From Fasciolopsis buskii (lineage: Eukaryota; Platyhelminthes; Trematoda; Plagiorchiida; Fasciolidae): a DNA stretch of 64,000 nucleotides. The notes beneath the pieces were generated by a model. The model saw only the letters and a program-made list of their open reading frames with translations. It was not told where the DNA came from and ran no database searches. The stretch spans positions 124,253 to 188,252 of the forward strand of contig LUCM01002305.1 of the NCBI GenBank assembly GCA_008360955.1. Direction: 5' to 3'. Position 1 is the stretch's first letter. The number at the start of each line of letters is the position of its first letter. Positions 49,856 to 62,155 of the stretch are shown piece by piece. A program made the position numbers and the translations under genes.

Positions 49856-51133
49856 TCTTAATCGTTCACTGAACTTTACTGAACAAAAGCGACTATCAGA
49901 CATTGATTTACGTACCTACAGGCCTACGAATGACAGTGATCGACTCACACAGCAGATGGCCTCCATGTGGGAACCTTGGCAGAACGAAGGATAGTGTACT
50001 CTACTACCAATCTTTTATTGACGGGTCACGCGTCCTAGTTTGGAAGTAATGAATACGCACCGAGGAATATTTCAGAATAAACTAAAACAGCTGTAAAGAG
50101 CTTCCATGGATCTTCACTGGTGAGTTGGTCGTTCGTTATTCTACTGAACTGTTTGCACTAGGCTGAATTGCGTCCAGACATTTAAGAGATTTGACAATTC
50201 CAATAAATTTTCAATCTCTGTGACTCTCTATCCAAAGCAAAAGACGTGGTGCCACCTTCGTGCAAGAAAGTACTAAATAGCTGGGACAAAACAGAACCAA
50301 CAAAGACTGCCGCACATGAGCGTATTCGGTGATTCATAATCACTACGGACACATCACATCAGATATGAATAGTACCAAGTGGATTTGGGCAAGCGGACGA
50401 AGAAGCCGAGTGGAGTGGAATGGGTGGGATTCATGAATCAGTGTTGATGGAATTGTACGATTGTGATGTGGATCCAACCTGGAATCAAACAAAATGAATG
50501 CAATTAATATGACTATTCCGTCTGTTAGGCAAAAAAAAGACAATCTCTCTCGAATGGATGACTGGGTTTTCACAAAATTGCACACAGAAGTCATTCATTT
50601 TTGTTTTTTCAATATCGACTTTTTTTGCAATTTACATAAAGCTTCGCACGGCAAATAAGAGATTTCATACAGGCTGAAACCTCAGTGTCGCATCCGCTAA
50701 ACGAGCGAATGACAAGAGGTGTATCTGGAATTGTTTCATGACTTCACCGGCAAAAAAACAGGGCATTTTATCCCCTCTGCAGCCATTAGTAGGTGACACC
50801 GTGTGCTAAACGCATAAAATTTGTCATTACGAAATATATAAATGGAATAATTTTGCTCTCGGGTGCATACTAATACTTTGTCTTTCCACTTATTCCTGGC
50901 AAGACCGATCTACAGCGCTGTCTGTTTCTGACAACGCGTTGTTGACCAATATGATTGTTGAAGTTTCATAGGCAGAGGAACCAGGTCGTAACTTTTTGAG
51001 GCAAGGAAAATGCTTCCCGCTGAAAGACGATCCATTTGCCACTGGGGCTGATTATTGGGTCTTGAGGGCAAATTCCAAGTTCGAATGTTGAAATAAATGG
51101 GGCATGAGAAAATCCGGGCAACGCAATCCCGGT
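49856..51133. other. Intron sequence without recognisable content
   Basis: Nothing supportable on either strand. Confidence 0.4.
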
Positions 51134-51278
51134 CATTTTATCTTTCATCTTCTACTTCCGCTATTACTGTACATCAATTTTCAGGAAGGAGGCCACGGAC
51201 AGCAGAAGGCTGCCAAGTGGAGAAGTTAACCGGCAGTGGGAGGACTCGAACCCGCGATCTTCGCGTCCAAACACTGGG
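51134..51278 (-). repeat. tRNA-derived SINE, family B, 5'-truncated copy B5
   Basis: Minus strand: the B box is GCGGGTTCGAGTCCTC, followed by the body (CCACTTGGCAGCC, GTGGCCTCCTTCCTG) and the tail GATGAAAGATAAAATG. The A box is missing, so the copy is truncated at its 5' end. Confidence 0.85.
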
Positions 51279-54200
51279 TGATAAAAGCTAGTGCGAGTTT
51301 TGTATAATTCTGATGCGGCTAAGCATCTCAGAAATCAAAAATCCAAACCTGATCTTCCAGAACTGAATTATCAGTTCTGTAACAGCCTTAGTCAACACCT
51401 TTTTCGTTCACCATCGGTTGTTCATAACGGGTTTACCTTGGTTAGTTAAGACTCAGTCAATAAAATTTTTGCCAGAGGTTAGAAGAAATAAGTTTTATGG
51501 ATCCGATTTCCTTTGCTCTCTATTAATCAAAACTGGTGATTCTCAGCTCGTGATTCCATTATCCCAGCGCTTAATGCTTGTGTGGTGACCGGGACCATCT
51601 TGAATATTGGAAGGGTTACAATAAGACTCGGTCCTAAGAAGGGATTGGATTAGCAGCGACCGATTGGTTGCTCTTCAGCCTTATTGAAAACGTTCTAACG
51701 AATGCTTCTTAAACTTAATGGATGTTTAATCCTTAGATTCCAAGTGTCTTATGTACATATTTGATACTGCACATACTGTACACTATCCCTAGCCATACAA
51801 TGCAGAATTTGCTAGATCAGTTTGCACTGTGGTCTTTTGAATGTTTACTCGTCAATGACATTTGGGCTATCCCATCTCGGCAATTTCTGTCCCTGATTTC
51901 CTTTGACAAGTAAAGTTTGCAATTAGTACAATTCCAGAATCTCATTTCTACCGTTTTGCTGTTTCCATGCTCTGTGCTGCACCCAACTGTTATGGTGTGA
52001 AAAACATCGCTGAGTTCCGTCCAAGTTTTCCTGAAGCTCGACATATATTTTTTCTAGTTTTGTGTTTCGGTAATCTTATCTGTATTTGTTTGTACCATTG
52101 CGGACAGTATGTTTTACTGTGTTAAGAATGATTCACTGTTGTACCTGTAAAAACCTCCAAATGCTTCAGCATGATTGGAAGGTGGAGGTGGATATTTCAG
52201 ACTTCGAATTGGTTACTCCTCGCAAACGCCTTCCCAAATGTACCCCGATGACCGGCGTCTCACGTAGCCTGTGCTGAAGAAGTTTTAGGTACTACTTTCT
52301 CGTGTCACACATCCTTTACCGTTTTGATTGGCATTTGGTAATCATTCTATGGTAGATGGCCAAACCCGAATTCCATACCAACCACTGGAAACGTACGAAG
52401 AATATCACTGTATGCTGACCGGCATCTGTCTCGAAGGAGTGTGCTGGATACACGGGTGTTTATCCTCGTCCCGAGGAGCCATGAACTGAGCAGTCATTCA
52501 CCGGTTCTCAGTGGATTACGTGGTCCTCGAGCCGTCCTGCTGCGGTGTGGGTTACACGGTTCAGTTAAAAGCTCTTTTAATATCCTCCAATTCAACCCTC
52601 CACTTCTGTTTGGCTAACGGGATAGCATCAAGCCCACAGAGGACTGATAGATTTCAATGGATGGCCGATGACATGGAGATGCGGAATGGAAGTATGAGCA
52701 TGCGTGATGAACTCCGAACATTGCCTTTTCTACTATCCTTTTTCTGGCTAAATTTCTTCCCTTCTTCGTGATTCCGATGGCATATGGTCTATATTCAAAT
52801 TTTTGCTAATATATACATGTACATGTATATATACATATGTATATATGCGTGAAAGCTTCCACCATACTCTTCTATCTGTGTTAGAACCCAAAAAGGTCGG
52901 ACACCTACCGTGTTTTGACTGATACTTGAACCACATCTATTCTTTCTACTACAAAATTAAAAGAAACTAAGAACTTGTCAAATACGTCAAAGCGTTTGTT
53001 TCATCTCAGGCTTCTATTTACCAGTAACTCATCAAGCATAAATCAGCCGCAGAGTTACGACCTACGGCCGTGAGAAAATTAACGGCCTATAGTGACTTCT
53101 TCATACGGCTCTGCGACTTAGTCCGTTCAACCAGGCAACTCTTGTTTTGAACTGCTTTTTTTAGCACTAGGTCTCATTTTCCTATGAGTCACGAGTTCTG
53201 TTGAGTAGTTTCTTTGATTCGTACTTAGAACTTTTCCTGCTGAACTGCTAAATTGATGCAGAGCTCTTGTAGACCTTCTTGAATGCATATGCCATTCACC
53301 TGGTGCTATCCAAATTTGTCCCCGAGTGCTCGTTGTTTTTACTTCCCTAATTTTGTCTATTTCTTGGCACTATTTGTCTCATCTTTAAACTTTTTAAACC
53401 CACGTGCTTTAAAAGTAACATTTGATATAACTGACCGATTTAGTCATCCATATGTGAATAAACGAATTAATATTTGCAAATATAACTTAAAATCGGTGCC
53501 ATAGATCATTCTGCGGTTCCCGGCATATTTTGTCTTTTCTCGCAAGGACTGATGAATCCGCGTTATTTTTTACCCACTGGCCGATGCTTCTCTTTCGATC
53601 ACGTGACCTCCGTCGGGTTTTTCGAATGCGATTAGAAAGTAGCCTCTAGTTGGAAGTCAAATCACTCATCTGACTAAACTACAAATGCAAGTGACTATTA
53701 GTTGCCAAGACAGAAGAAATGCACAAAGCAGAGAGTCTTAGGGGAATTCTAAGATAACCAATTTGTTTTAAACCGTTTCTGTCCCACTTTGTCAACTACT
53801 GAAGGACGATCTCCTTTTAAAATACTGAAATATCTTGCGTTTGCCATCAGGGGCGAATGCATGTACTCAACACCGACTACACTGCGTGTTACAGTTTGCC
53901 GTCCGTTTTAGTTATTGGGAAAATGTTTGTTACTCTTACGCATGGAAACTATACCCTGGCTAATTCTGGCCGTCAAGACTGTAAGCATGAACCACAACAG
54001 GTAACTCAATTAAATTAATTTTAACATAAAACAAGTCTCCGAAAGATAAATGTGAATTTGTTATTCCGAGTGGTACACAGACTCAAATATGATGAAACAA
54101 CAATTGAGATTCATCGTTTCAAGATAGTGTAAATGGGAAACCTGTACACTAATCGTAGTTCATTATCAGAATGCCTAATGTTTAGACTGGTCCAGGTCTG

Positions 54201-55714
54201 ACCCTGATTGGGCTAGAGTAAACAGCCTGTAGGAGACACTTAGTGTCTGGAAGTGGAGATGGTCTCTTAAAACTGATGATGATGATGGGGAGTACGAGGT
54301 TGCCTAAAGTCTCTGACATCATTCTGATGTTAAGGAAAAAACAAATGAAAAGTAAATGTCTTATAGCTAAGGTGAAAAAAACAGTTAGCGAATCCACGAA
54401 ATCAAGTAAACAATACATATGCACATACACAACACGAACCTGTGAAATCCAATTATTCTACGCGATCTTTTAATTATATCGTCTTCAGTTATACGTTTTT
54501 CCTATCCATTGCTTGCGTCGATCTTACGGAAGTGAGATCAAGTGCTACAATCACTGTGTTCTATGAATTTGCGTATGTTTCCAAAAGGTGATTAGTTTTC
54601 ATTGAAAATTTTTCGAGATAATCTTAGAATTAGTTCACTCACTTCCCAAGGTCATCGCCCATCCGTGCGTGTTTCGATAGTTGACCTCTCGTGAAACACC
54701 GCATTAGCATCCAGTAATATGCAAATAATCCATTTCCTAGTGCGTTCATAAGGAGCGCACGAATGACGACTCATGGCAATCCGAACGAAACAGATGCATA
54801 TGTATTTTGGCACTGAACTCACCGATTTATCCGTTGTTTCGTTGTCACACTCTCTCTTTCTTGAATCCGTAACAGGCGGACTTTACTAATTCGTACTGTT
54901 TTTCACTTCCCTTAATGATCAATACGGAATAATCAATTTAACGGAAATAATTGACCTGACGAATGACAGTAATGAGCATTTTATCAACCAGTTACCGAAA
55001 GTCAGTCTCTTTTAAAGTGGATTTATGAATCTGATAGCACATAGAACAGACGTGAATTTTCAAGTAGTCATTGATTTCAATGGAACATTTCTTGTTCAAG
55101 TGGAATATCTTGTTCTTGTCGTCATCTGTACCGGAAGGAATGTAGACTTTTGGAAGAAAAAAATTGTGCGTAGGCGTGTTTGAGTAGGTGATTTGCTGAG
55201 TGAATGTGCGGGTTTGCGCATATCGGACTCATGTGAATATTGACCAAATGGATTGGGCGGAACCTGTACGAATTAGGCCTGTGAAAGGTTCAGCTGAACG
55301 AGACAGTTACAGGACTAGTGGTACGTAAAAGCAACGGAGTTTTTTAAAATAGTAATCAATGTGAGCTTTAAAAAACGTCAAAAATTACTCTATTCGCAGC
55401 CGATGACATAGGCTGAAAAGTGGTAGAAATGGACTTTTCCATTCATGCGGCGTGTATTAGGGAAGAGATTGGCTTACACCTAGAAGGGGAAACATAATTT
55501 TTCATGGATCGATTCCCATTGGAGTAAAAAAATGTTATTTACCATTTGGAATTCCTTTCAACAGAGCATTATTGATTATAATGCGTTAGAGACCGGTAGT
55601 AATAATGGCCTAGTGATAACCATATAAAATATGTCAAATAGATGTTGTACATGTGACAGTAATATCACGTGGCTGGCCCGCAACAGGTTACCAATTCTCA
55701 TGGCACCAACTTAC
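51279..55714. other. Intron sequence with a microsatellite and possible repeat debris
   Basis: Open frames are short. A GC-richer stretch at 52330-52700 may be a degraded mobile element (DRHLSRRSVLDTRVFIL on the plus strand), but it lacks a diagnostic motif. A short GATGATGATGATG run lies near 54277. Confidence 0.35.
52809..52848. repeat. AT/GTAC palindromic microsatellite
   Basis: ATATATACATGTACATGTAT followed by TATACATATGTATATAT; nearly self-complementary. Confidence 0.85.
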
Positions 55715-55861
55715 CAACGTTTTGGCTGAATTCAAACATATCCGCTCGAACAGCACCCGTCAATTTTGACAGGCCAATGAGCATTCCATGACGGTCACGA
55801 GATTGATATTTCGGTCTCTCGTCGACTAGGATTTGTGAAGCTTTTTCGTGCACATGTATAA
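55715..55861 (-). CDS. Unidentified multi-exon gene, exon 2
   Basis: On the minus strand the acceptor is CTTATGTCACATTGTGGATGCAG and the donor is AACGTTG then GTAAGT. The 147 bases are open in phase 1 in and phase 1 out, and the frame stays open a little beyond on each side. The peptide has HVHEKASQILVDERPKYQ, then RDRHGMLIGLSKLTGAVR, then MFEFSQNV. It is mixed charged and hydrophobic, as in a helical cytosolic scaffold. This is the longest well-bounded exon of the gene. I do not recognise the family. A profile search with the joined exons 1-4 should be more sensitive than with any one exon. Confidence 0.7.
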
Positions 55862-56767
55862 CTGCATCCACAATGTGACATAAGAAAGTGTAAATATTTA
55901 TGAAAGCGGTCACACATTCAAGTATTTGTATTCCGTTAAATTGAATGCGTTTTGTGGTATGGAAAGCAAAATAAGACGTTAACAGACGAATTTTAATCCA
56001 TTTACTGACGAATAGCGGATGGTATTGCTGATTTAGATTGACTTTTAGGGGTAATTTCTTAAAAAGTTTTGTTTCTGTGAGAATTCAAAAACAGATGGTA
56101 TTAGTCATCAGCTGAAAATGTACAAGGTCGTCGAAGGTCACGTGTTGCCGACGATTAAGACATTGATTAGGCCAGTAATTTTATTGATCCACAGGAAAAC
56201 CAGTTCATTTATCTTTAGCTCAGCAAAACCCTGTTTCCTTGCTTATGGTGTTTTTTGGGACCAAAACTTTAAGTCATGAATGGATAACGTTTAAAATGTG
56301 ATGACAATGGATTTCTCCTAAGCGATTGCTCTTTACACTGCATGTTACACGAACAAATCTCAATTCATCCGATCAGCCTTACACTTGGGAAGTACCAGAC
56401 TTGAGTTTCTCTCTTACGAGATCTCATCAGCGGTCCATGTCTACCTAGCTTTCCGGCTGAAAGTATGTGTACAGTCAATGCGTTACCATCCCCCAGCCGA
56501 GCTGACCAGAGTTGCTGAGGTAAGTTTGTTCAGATTTTGTTCTCATCAACGGCTAGACAGTTGCGAAAGAACACAAGGTACTTGCGCCGTTAACTTCCGT
56601 CGAATGTCATAAGCTTGGGGCGCAAAAGATAAAATCTGAATAGCAGTCCCCAAAGTGAATTAATAATAATCCCACAGGCTACTAGAAGTTAATTACAAAA
56701 GCTATGTAAATTATGGTTTCTTCTCGAATTATCAAGATACTATTGAAAAGCCGCAAAGGCACTATAC
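55862..56767. other. Intron sequence with a plus-strand exon-like segment
   Basis: Between exons 1 and 2 of the minus-strand gene. A plus-strand segment at 56431-56519 has an acceptor-like CTCATCAG and an ideal GAG then GTAAGT donor with 29 open codons, but no partner exon was found. Confidence 0.35.
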
Positions 56768-57125
56768 TGGTGTTTTATCCTTCTTGGGAATAACCAGCAA
56801 TGAATAGAAACCGCTCCCGAAATGGGATTCTAATCCGCTACTAAAGAGTGCGAGTCCAATTCCTTAGCCAGTGACCTCTCCGGGAGGGTTTCCAACGGTT
56901 TATTGGAAGACATCATATGGTTTTGTACGGCCACAGGGGTGGCGAAGTGCACATCGAGCTACCACCACTGTGGAAGACTTCTGTGGGAACAGCCTTAGTA
57001 TGATGAATGCTTTGTATGTGCACTGCGGTGCGCCAGTTGTATGGATGCTGTATTGTTCGACTTGCAATCTTCTCTCCTGAGTTCGAATCCCAGTTCGAGT
57101 GCCTTGGGCGTGTGCTGTTGGTAAT
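56768..57125 (-). repeat. Composite repeat: SINE family A copy A7 with upstream module
   Basis: From right to left on the minus strand there is a tRNA-like box (GGGATTCGAACTCAGG) near 57080. A module of about 150 bases follows, coding in frame for words such as IHTTGAPQCTYKAFIILRLF. The family A head and body come last, at 56890-56768. The module aligns with 63355-63540, where it also abuts a family A head. Open frames here belong to the repeat. Confidence 0.7.
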
Positions 57126-57339
57126 TTTTGAAAAGCGAAGGTCAACTTTATAGAAAATGCAGTTTCTTATCCATGAATCGTGTCTCGATACCCCATGAAG
57201 AAACATTAGAGAACCAAGTTAAATTTACTGCTTTAGCCAGATAAGGTCTTGCTAGCTTTGTCATATGTTTACTTGACAGAAATTTGAGAATCTATCAATC
57301 ATGGCAGATTTCGTGCACATGCATGAACACTGTCCTTCG

Positions 57340-57415
57340 ATTTGGCCTCTTAGTTCAGCTGTCAGAGCGTGCGTGGTTATGACTCGCAGATTTTGTTCCC
57401 GTATAGATTCAAAGT
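57340..57415 (+). repeat. tRNA-like fragment
   Basis: GGCCTCTTAGTTCAGCTGTC has the form of an A box and D-arm, followed at the right distance by a damaged B box (ATAGATTCAAAG). It is a degraded tRNA-derived sequence of a third type, similar at its start to 1834-1880. Confidence 0.4.
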
Positions 57416-57799
57416 CCAGAAGAGTAAATTATGTTTTACGTAAGGATATACTCACAGTATGAAATAAATGGTTCGAGCACTAATTGGCAATAAGTGCTAG
57501 ATGTCACCGCGTTTGGAGTTAGGACTCACCCAGGCATAATTCATCATCCACCCAGACGTGTATTCACTTGCATCCGAAAGTCTGATACGCCAAGTCTATT
57601 GCCGAAATGGCTGTCACAAAGATGGAACAAATCGGATCAAAGTACACAAATTATCCCAAGGGTTTTGGAGACTGTCCTGCTTGAGAGAAACTGAAATCAC
57701 ACTTCGTACTCTCCTGACGGCTAGTACCCGTTTATCACAGTTTTGACTGAGGTGCATTGAACCATTCTGGAGCATTTGTCTGTGCACTCCCATAGTGTA

Positions 57800-58095
57800 T
57801 TTTGTGTTTTCGTCTGAGTAATTACTGGCGGCCCGTGACCGTGCAAATCAGTCACGGATAAATACAACACCCCCACTCGGTGAAGTTCAATAAACTGTCC
57901 ATAGCCCGCCCGATAGCCCAATGGCTAAGGCGTTCGACTCGAAATCGTTCTTCCCGGGTTCGCGTCCCAGTTCGGGCGCGGTGAATATGCACCGTTCATG
58001 ATTCCCAACAAGGATGGAACAGCTGTATAATGCTTTTATGGTTTCTTAATGGTCAGCTGAGCGATAATATCAAATGGCAAATTATTTCATGAAAA
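57800..58095 (+). repeat. Composite repeat: SINE family A copy A8 with upstream module
   Basis: The best plus-strand copy. The head has TAGCCCAATGGCTAAGG (A box) and CCCGGGTTCGCGTCCCAG (B box). The body has CACCGTTCATGATTCCC and AACAAGGATGGAACAGCTG. The 3' words are TTTCTTAATGGTCAGCTGAG and AATTATTTCATG. Immediately 5' lies the shared module with CGTGCAAATCAGTCACGG, also present in inverse at 63.4 kb. The minus-strand frame YLSVTDLHGHGP lies in this module. Confidence 0.88.
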
Positions 58096-59589
58096 CATTC
58101 ACTCGTCTACTACTAACAGGTTAAATAGTAGACACAAATGAAATGACGGGCAGTTTGTAGGACGGAACCGTAATTGAAACATTGTTCTCCATCAGTTTCT
58201 TTCAATAGGCAGAACAGCATGTCGTTATTCTAATTGATTTAGGTCATCCGTCTCGCGTAGTGTCAATTAAATACCGACGCATATCGGATATTGTGATACG
58301 AAGATGACAAACTATAGCGAACATGGAGCTAGTGGCTTGAATCCCGTTTGAATAATTGGGAACATGACTTGATTATGAGCCCATTCAAGAATCACACAGT
58401 GATTCGCCGGAGTATTTTTGTCAATCAGGCAAAGCTAGCATTCAGAAAGAGGAAAGAAAGTCGAGAGTATGGGTTTTCTTGTCAGTAGTATAATTCGTAT
58501 GCGGATTGGCACGAGAGTACGGGGTACGCAAACCTGACTGGCTTCTGGGAATATTTTGTTTATCCATCTGTAGGCAAAACATTATACGGACGGATAGAGT
58601 GTAATCTAAAAACCAAAAATGTCCACCACGGATCTGATCCTATTCTCTTTCGAGGGAGACAAAACGAGATTGTAAAAGCTTTTGCCCAACTTCCGTTGTA
58701 TAATTTTGCTGTGTCGGTGCTAGCATGAATTTGACACAGTTTGGAAGGCTTCAGGACAGGCAATGACAAACTATTCAGTCTCCGGAGAATTTCGGAACCT
58801 CGATACAATCTTCTTCACCCCAACTGCACAAGCTCTACGGATTTTCGTGTGGTGTTTGAGACCATGGATTGAGGATCCTTGCGGAAAATTACTTGAAGTT
58901 GGCATCTCATTCAAACTAATCAGTCTGATAAATTGATATTTTAGTGTAAAACATGTCCGAGGCTTCGCCAAAACGTTTTTTTTTTCTATTAAAGCTAAAA
59001 GCGAAAATAACGGCAAGTGAACCGTTATCTGGGAGCCTAATTTAACGAAAATATGGTTATCAAGACAACTGATTTGACTGGGATGGAAGTGAGTCTTTGA
59101 CTAATTCCAACGGCCTTAATCCAACGCCCGTTTCTGGTTTACTCTCTTCTTGTCTACTCAAACGAGAACAACCAAAATGCCTTTGGTCACTTGATTCGAC
59201 TGTCAATACTGGTCACAAACAAACGACGTAGGCAAGTTAGTTTGGTCCGAAGCTCTTTAGCTGACTGCCTCTCATTTCTTGAGTCTACTGTACCTCTTGC
59301 TATCCTGATTTCGAGTGAATTCTCAACTCACCTCGAAAAATATCACAAAAGTCAGACCAATCTTGAACTTGTCTTCGAAACAGGGCCAAGAACTGATTCC
59401 TGCTGTTATCAGGTCAAAATTCAACCAGAGTCCCGGTGTTTGTTTGTTTGTTTGTTTGTTTGTGTGTGTGTGTGTGTGTTAGTGGTATTCTTCTGATCCC
59501 CCGGAACTTTGCTGACCTGAACTGATTTCTGGAAACCGATTACCGTCAATCTCTTTCATACTAATCACTTCTTAAACCAGCCTTACTCA
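58096..59589. other. Intron or intergenic sequence
   Basis: Nothing coding is supportable up to about 59190. From 59240 a plus-strand frame (FLESTVPLAILISSEFSTHL) vaguely resembles a LINE endonuclease G-D-F-N-A-H motif, and it is interrupted by the TTTG microsatellite. Confidence 0.35.
59437..59480. repeat. (TTTG)n(TG)n microsatellite
   Basis: About six TTTG units followed by about nine TG units. Confidence 0.95.
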
Positions 59590-60070
59590 GGTTGATAAAT
59601 ATGCTCTGGAATGCGGCCTTCAGATCAGTACCGTCAAAACCGAGATTTTTGCAAGACGACCTAATTATGCGGGTCGTGCCATGTAACAATGGAAATATTC
59701 TCTAAATTATCTCAACTTCATCATTCAGTAGAAAAGCCAGAACGCATGTGCTTTCAAGTGGCATGTTGAGGCTATCCAACTAATTTCGCAGGTCGCCAAG
59801 GGACGGTGTGGTCGAATTTCAAATGAAGACTTTAGAAGTCGCTGCTGTATCATCCATTTTCTGACGAGCATGAAACAACGTTCGCAGCAGTGATTTGGAT
59901 ACGTCCGTCGTAAGCGTGGCCTTGTCCTTACATCCTACTTAAGATTATACCCACGCAGTTGACATTTAGGTCACTTAAAAACTGTTTGCTGCTGACCGCC
60001 GAGAATGGACAGTTGCGATCGAAGACCTTTATGGGACAGGCTAATTACCCCTAAGGATTCAGTCGCATCA
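59590..60070 (+). pseudogene. LINE fragment, reverse-transcriptase C-terminal part
   Basis: The plus-strand translation KYALECGLQISTVKTEIFARR fits the segment just after the Y-A-D-D box of animal non-LTR reverse transcriptases, where G-L-x-I-N-x-x-K-T-E is typical. Around 60000 another frame reads DRREWTVAIEDLYG, like the D-R-x-x-W end of such ORFs. Frame changes and stops between them show decay. Confidence 0.6.
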
Positions 60071-62112
60071 GAGCAAATGGGTGGTGCAATGTCTTTCCCA
60101 TCTGTCAAGTACTATCAATAAGCTGTAATGGGATTCATATTAACTGGTGCTTGCAACCCTTAGTGAATACAGACTACCAAAGGAGTTTCGAAATAACCTT
60201 TCATATTGGAATTAGAATCTCATTTGAATTCCGAAGGTCAATTGCGAAAGCAAGGTTCACTTCAGAATCATCCCGTGATTCATCGATGAAACGAAATCAT
60301 GACTATGGTCTTCACATTGTTCGTTATACGCACATTAACCATTTCAATGACAGCTAACATGCCAACTAGGGCATAGATGTATAGTTAGTTCCGACGTCAC
60401 ATCTAGGAACTCACCAGTGGGTCACATTCAGTACCATCTTCGTCGCATGGAACTCTTCGGGTCTCCAAGTTACGAAGCCTGCGGCAGGCAGGATCAACAT
60501 CCGAGTATTTCAATTTTAACCCGGTACTGGTGGTTTAGTTTCTACAGAAAGGTTTCAGTAAGCTGCCGTTCTGGATCGATCGACTAATCGTCAGAGTTTG
60601 CGGCTGGTTTACTCACTCCGGTTGTTCCCAGTCTTTGCAGAATATCTTTCAAAATCAACCTTAAATGTTTATTCCCTCCTGGGGAACAGGACTCCGTGTC
60701 TTAGTCACGTAAACGAAGCGGTAAGAGCCAAACGGTAATCTCCAGATGTTATACAATGATAGAAACCGATGTGAATGAATGACACTGACAAGACCTCAGC
60801 TTACCATTCAATAAGAGACTAAACATACCTACTGTTTGTCCTAATGGATGTGCACGAACTAGAGTGAATTAATAAGTTTTAATCTGAGTTCACATGGATT
60901 GCACATTTCGGAATTTCAGCCTGAGGATGTAATGTCTGTGAATTTTTAGTCGGTTGTGATGAAATCAGCCGTTGGCAGTTGATTCCAAGCTTGATCATGC
61001 AAACTGTTGTAAAATGCACAAGTCTATACAAAATCGAAATTCATGTGCGGATATTGTGTACCTGCCTTCCAGTTCAGTGAATGAACCGATCAGATTTCCG
61101 ATTTTCTTTTCACAACCTAATACAAGATTTTACACTTCTCAAATCACATTCTTTCTTTTGTTCACACGAAAACGTGGGAATTTTGATCACACCGCACGGA
61201 GATTTAGTTTGTTAAATTTTACCTACACTACAGCTTCAAATACAGATTGACATAATTCAACTTGAAGTTGACGTTGTGAGGTAAATACGATTTTGAAGTA
61301 ATAGAAGAGTGACCGAATAGTTCTCATCAAGAACCACAATCAATACCCGTGTTTGGATCTAAGTAGTTGGATGTTCCAGTAAGTGCTACCTCATCATGCA
61401 TCCAAAAAGACCACTTATTTGGTCTGTTATGCGTGACAATGTTTTTGTCATGACTCTCATCCGTGATTCTACTACTTATTTCCATGCAGCAGACTAATTT
61501 CTTCAAACATAATTACAAACAGTATGCAAATTATATGAAAACTGAGGCTCATTGAAGTCTGAGTAAGTTGAACAATGATTGTACTCGAATGAATAATAAT
61601 ACCTCAGATAATGAATGATTGACACGGAAAAAATGAAGACTAGGTTGTCTACCTGAATGATAAAGAATAGTTTCAAGAAGTATAAAATCAACGAACAAAG
61701 GAAAGTGAATGCAAACTTCCGTGTTTGGTTTGCCTATCCAATTTGCACGGAAGTTAACGTGGGGGCGTTCAAAGATTCGAACATGAGGTGTTATAATTTT
61801 TACAGGACTGGAATTGGAATATCGGATTGTATCGAAACACTTGAATATGAATAGAAACACTGGGGATATATAGTCGGTGTTTCAGGTTCACGGAACTTCG
61901 AAACTCAGATCTGTCCTGGAGGGGAACAAATCATGTGGAACTGACGACCGATGTAAACTTAATAGTCAGCATTGCAAATGATATAATGATAATAATACAG
62001 CTTTGTTTATAGTCAGTAGATATTCAAATGGAACCTCACCACGATTCCTTCGTTATCTTTTTCAAAAAAATTGTTACTTTTCCAAAAGATCCGAACTTGA
62101 AGATCGACTTAC
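60071..62112. other. Intron sequence without recognisable content
   Basis: Short open frames at 60972-61250 and 61503-61860 have no recognisable features or fitting splice sites. Confidence 0.4.
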
Positions 62113-62155
62113 CTGAGAAAGCTGATACGTTATTTCGGTAAGTGAAAGGATTCAA
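62113..62155 (-). CDS. Unidentified multi-exon gene, exon 1 of those seen
   Basis: On the minus strand the acceptor is AGTTGTGTTTATCACTAG and the donor is CTCAG then GTAAGT, close to ideal. The 43 bases are open only from phase 0 (LNPFTYRNNVSAFS) and leave one base, which fits exon 2 exactly. It starts after an acceptor, so the real first exon lies further left in gene order, at or beyond the right edge of the window. I found no further exon between 62156 and 64000. Confidence 0.6.
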
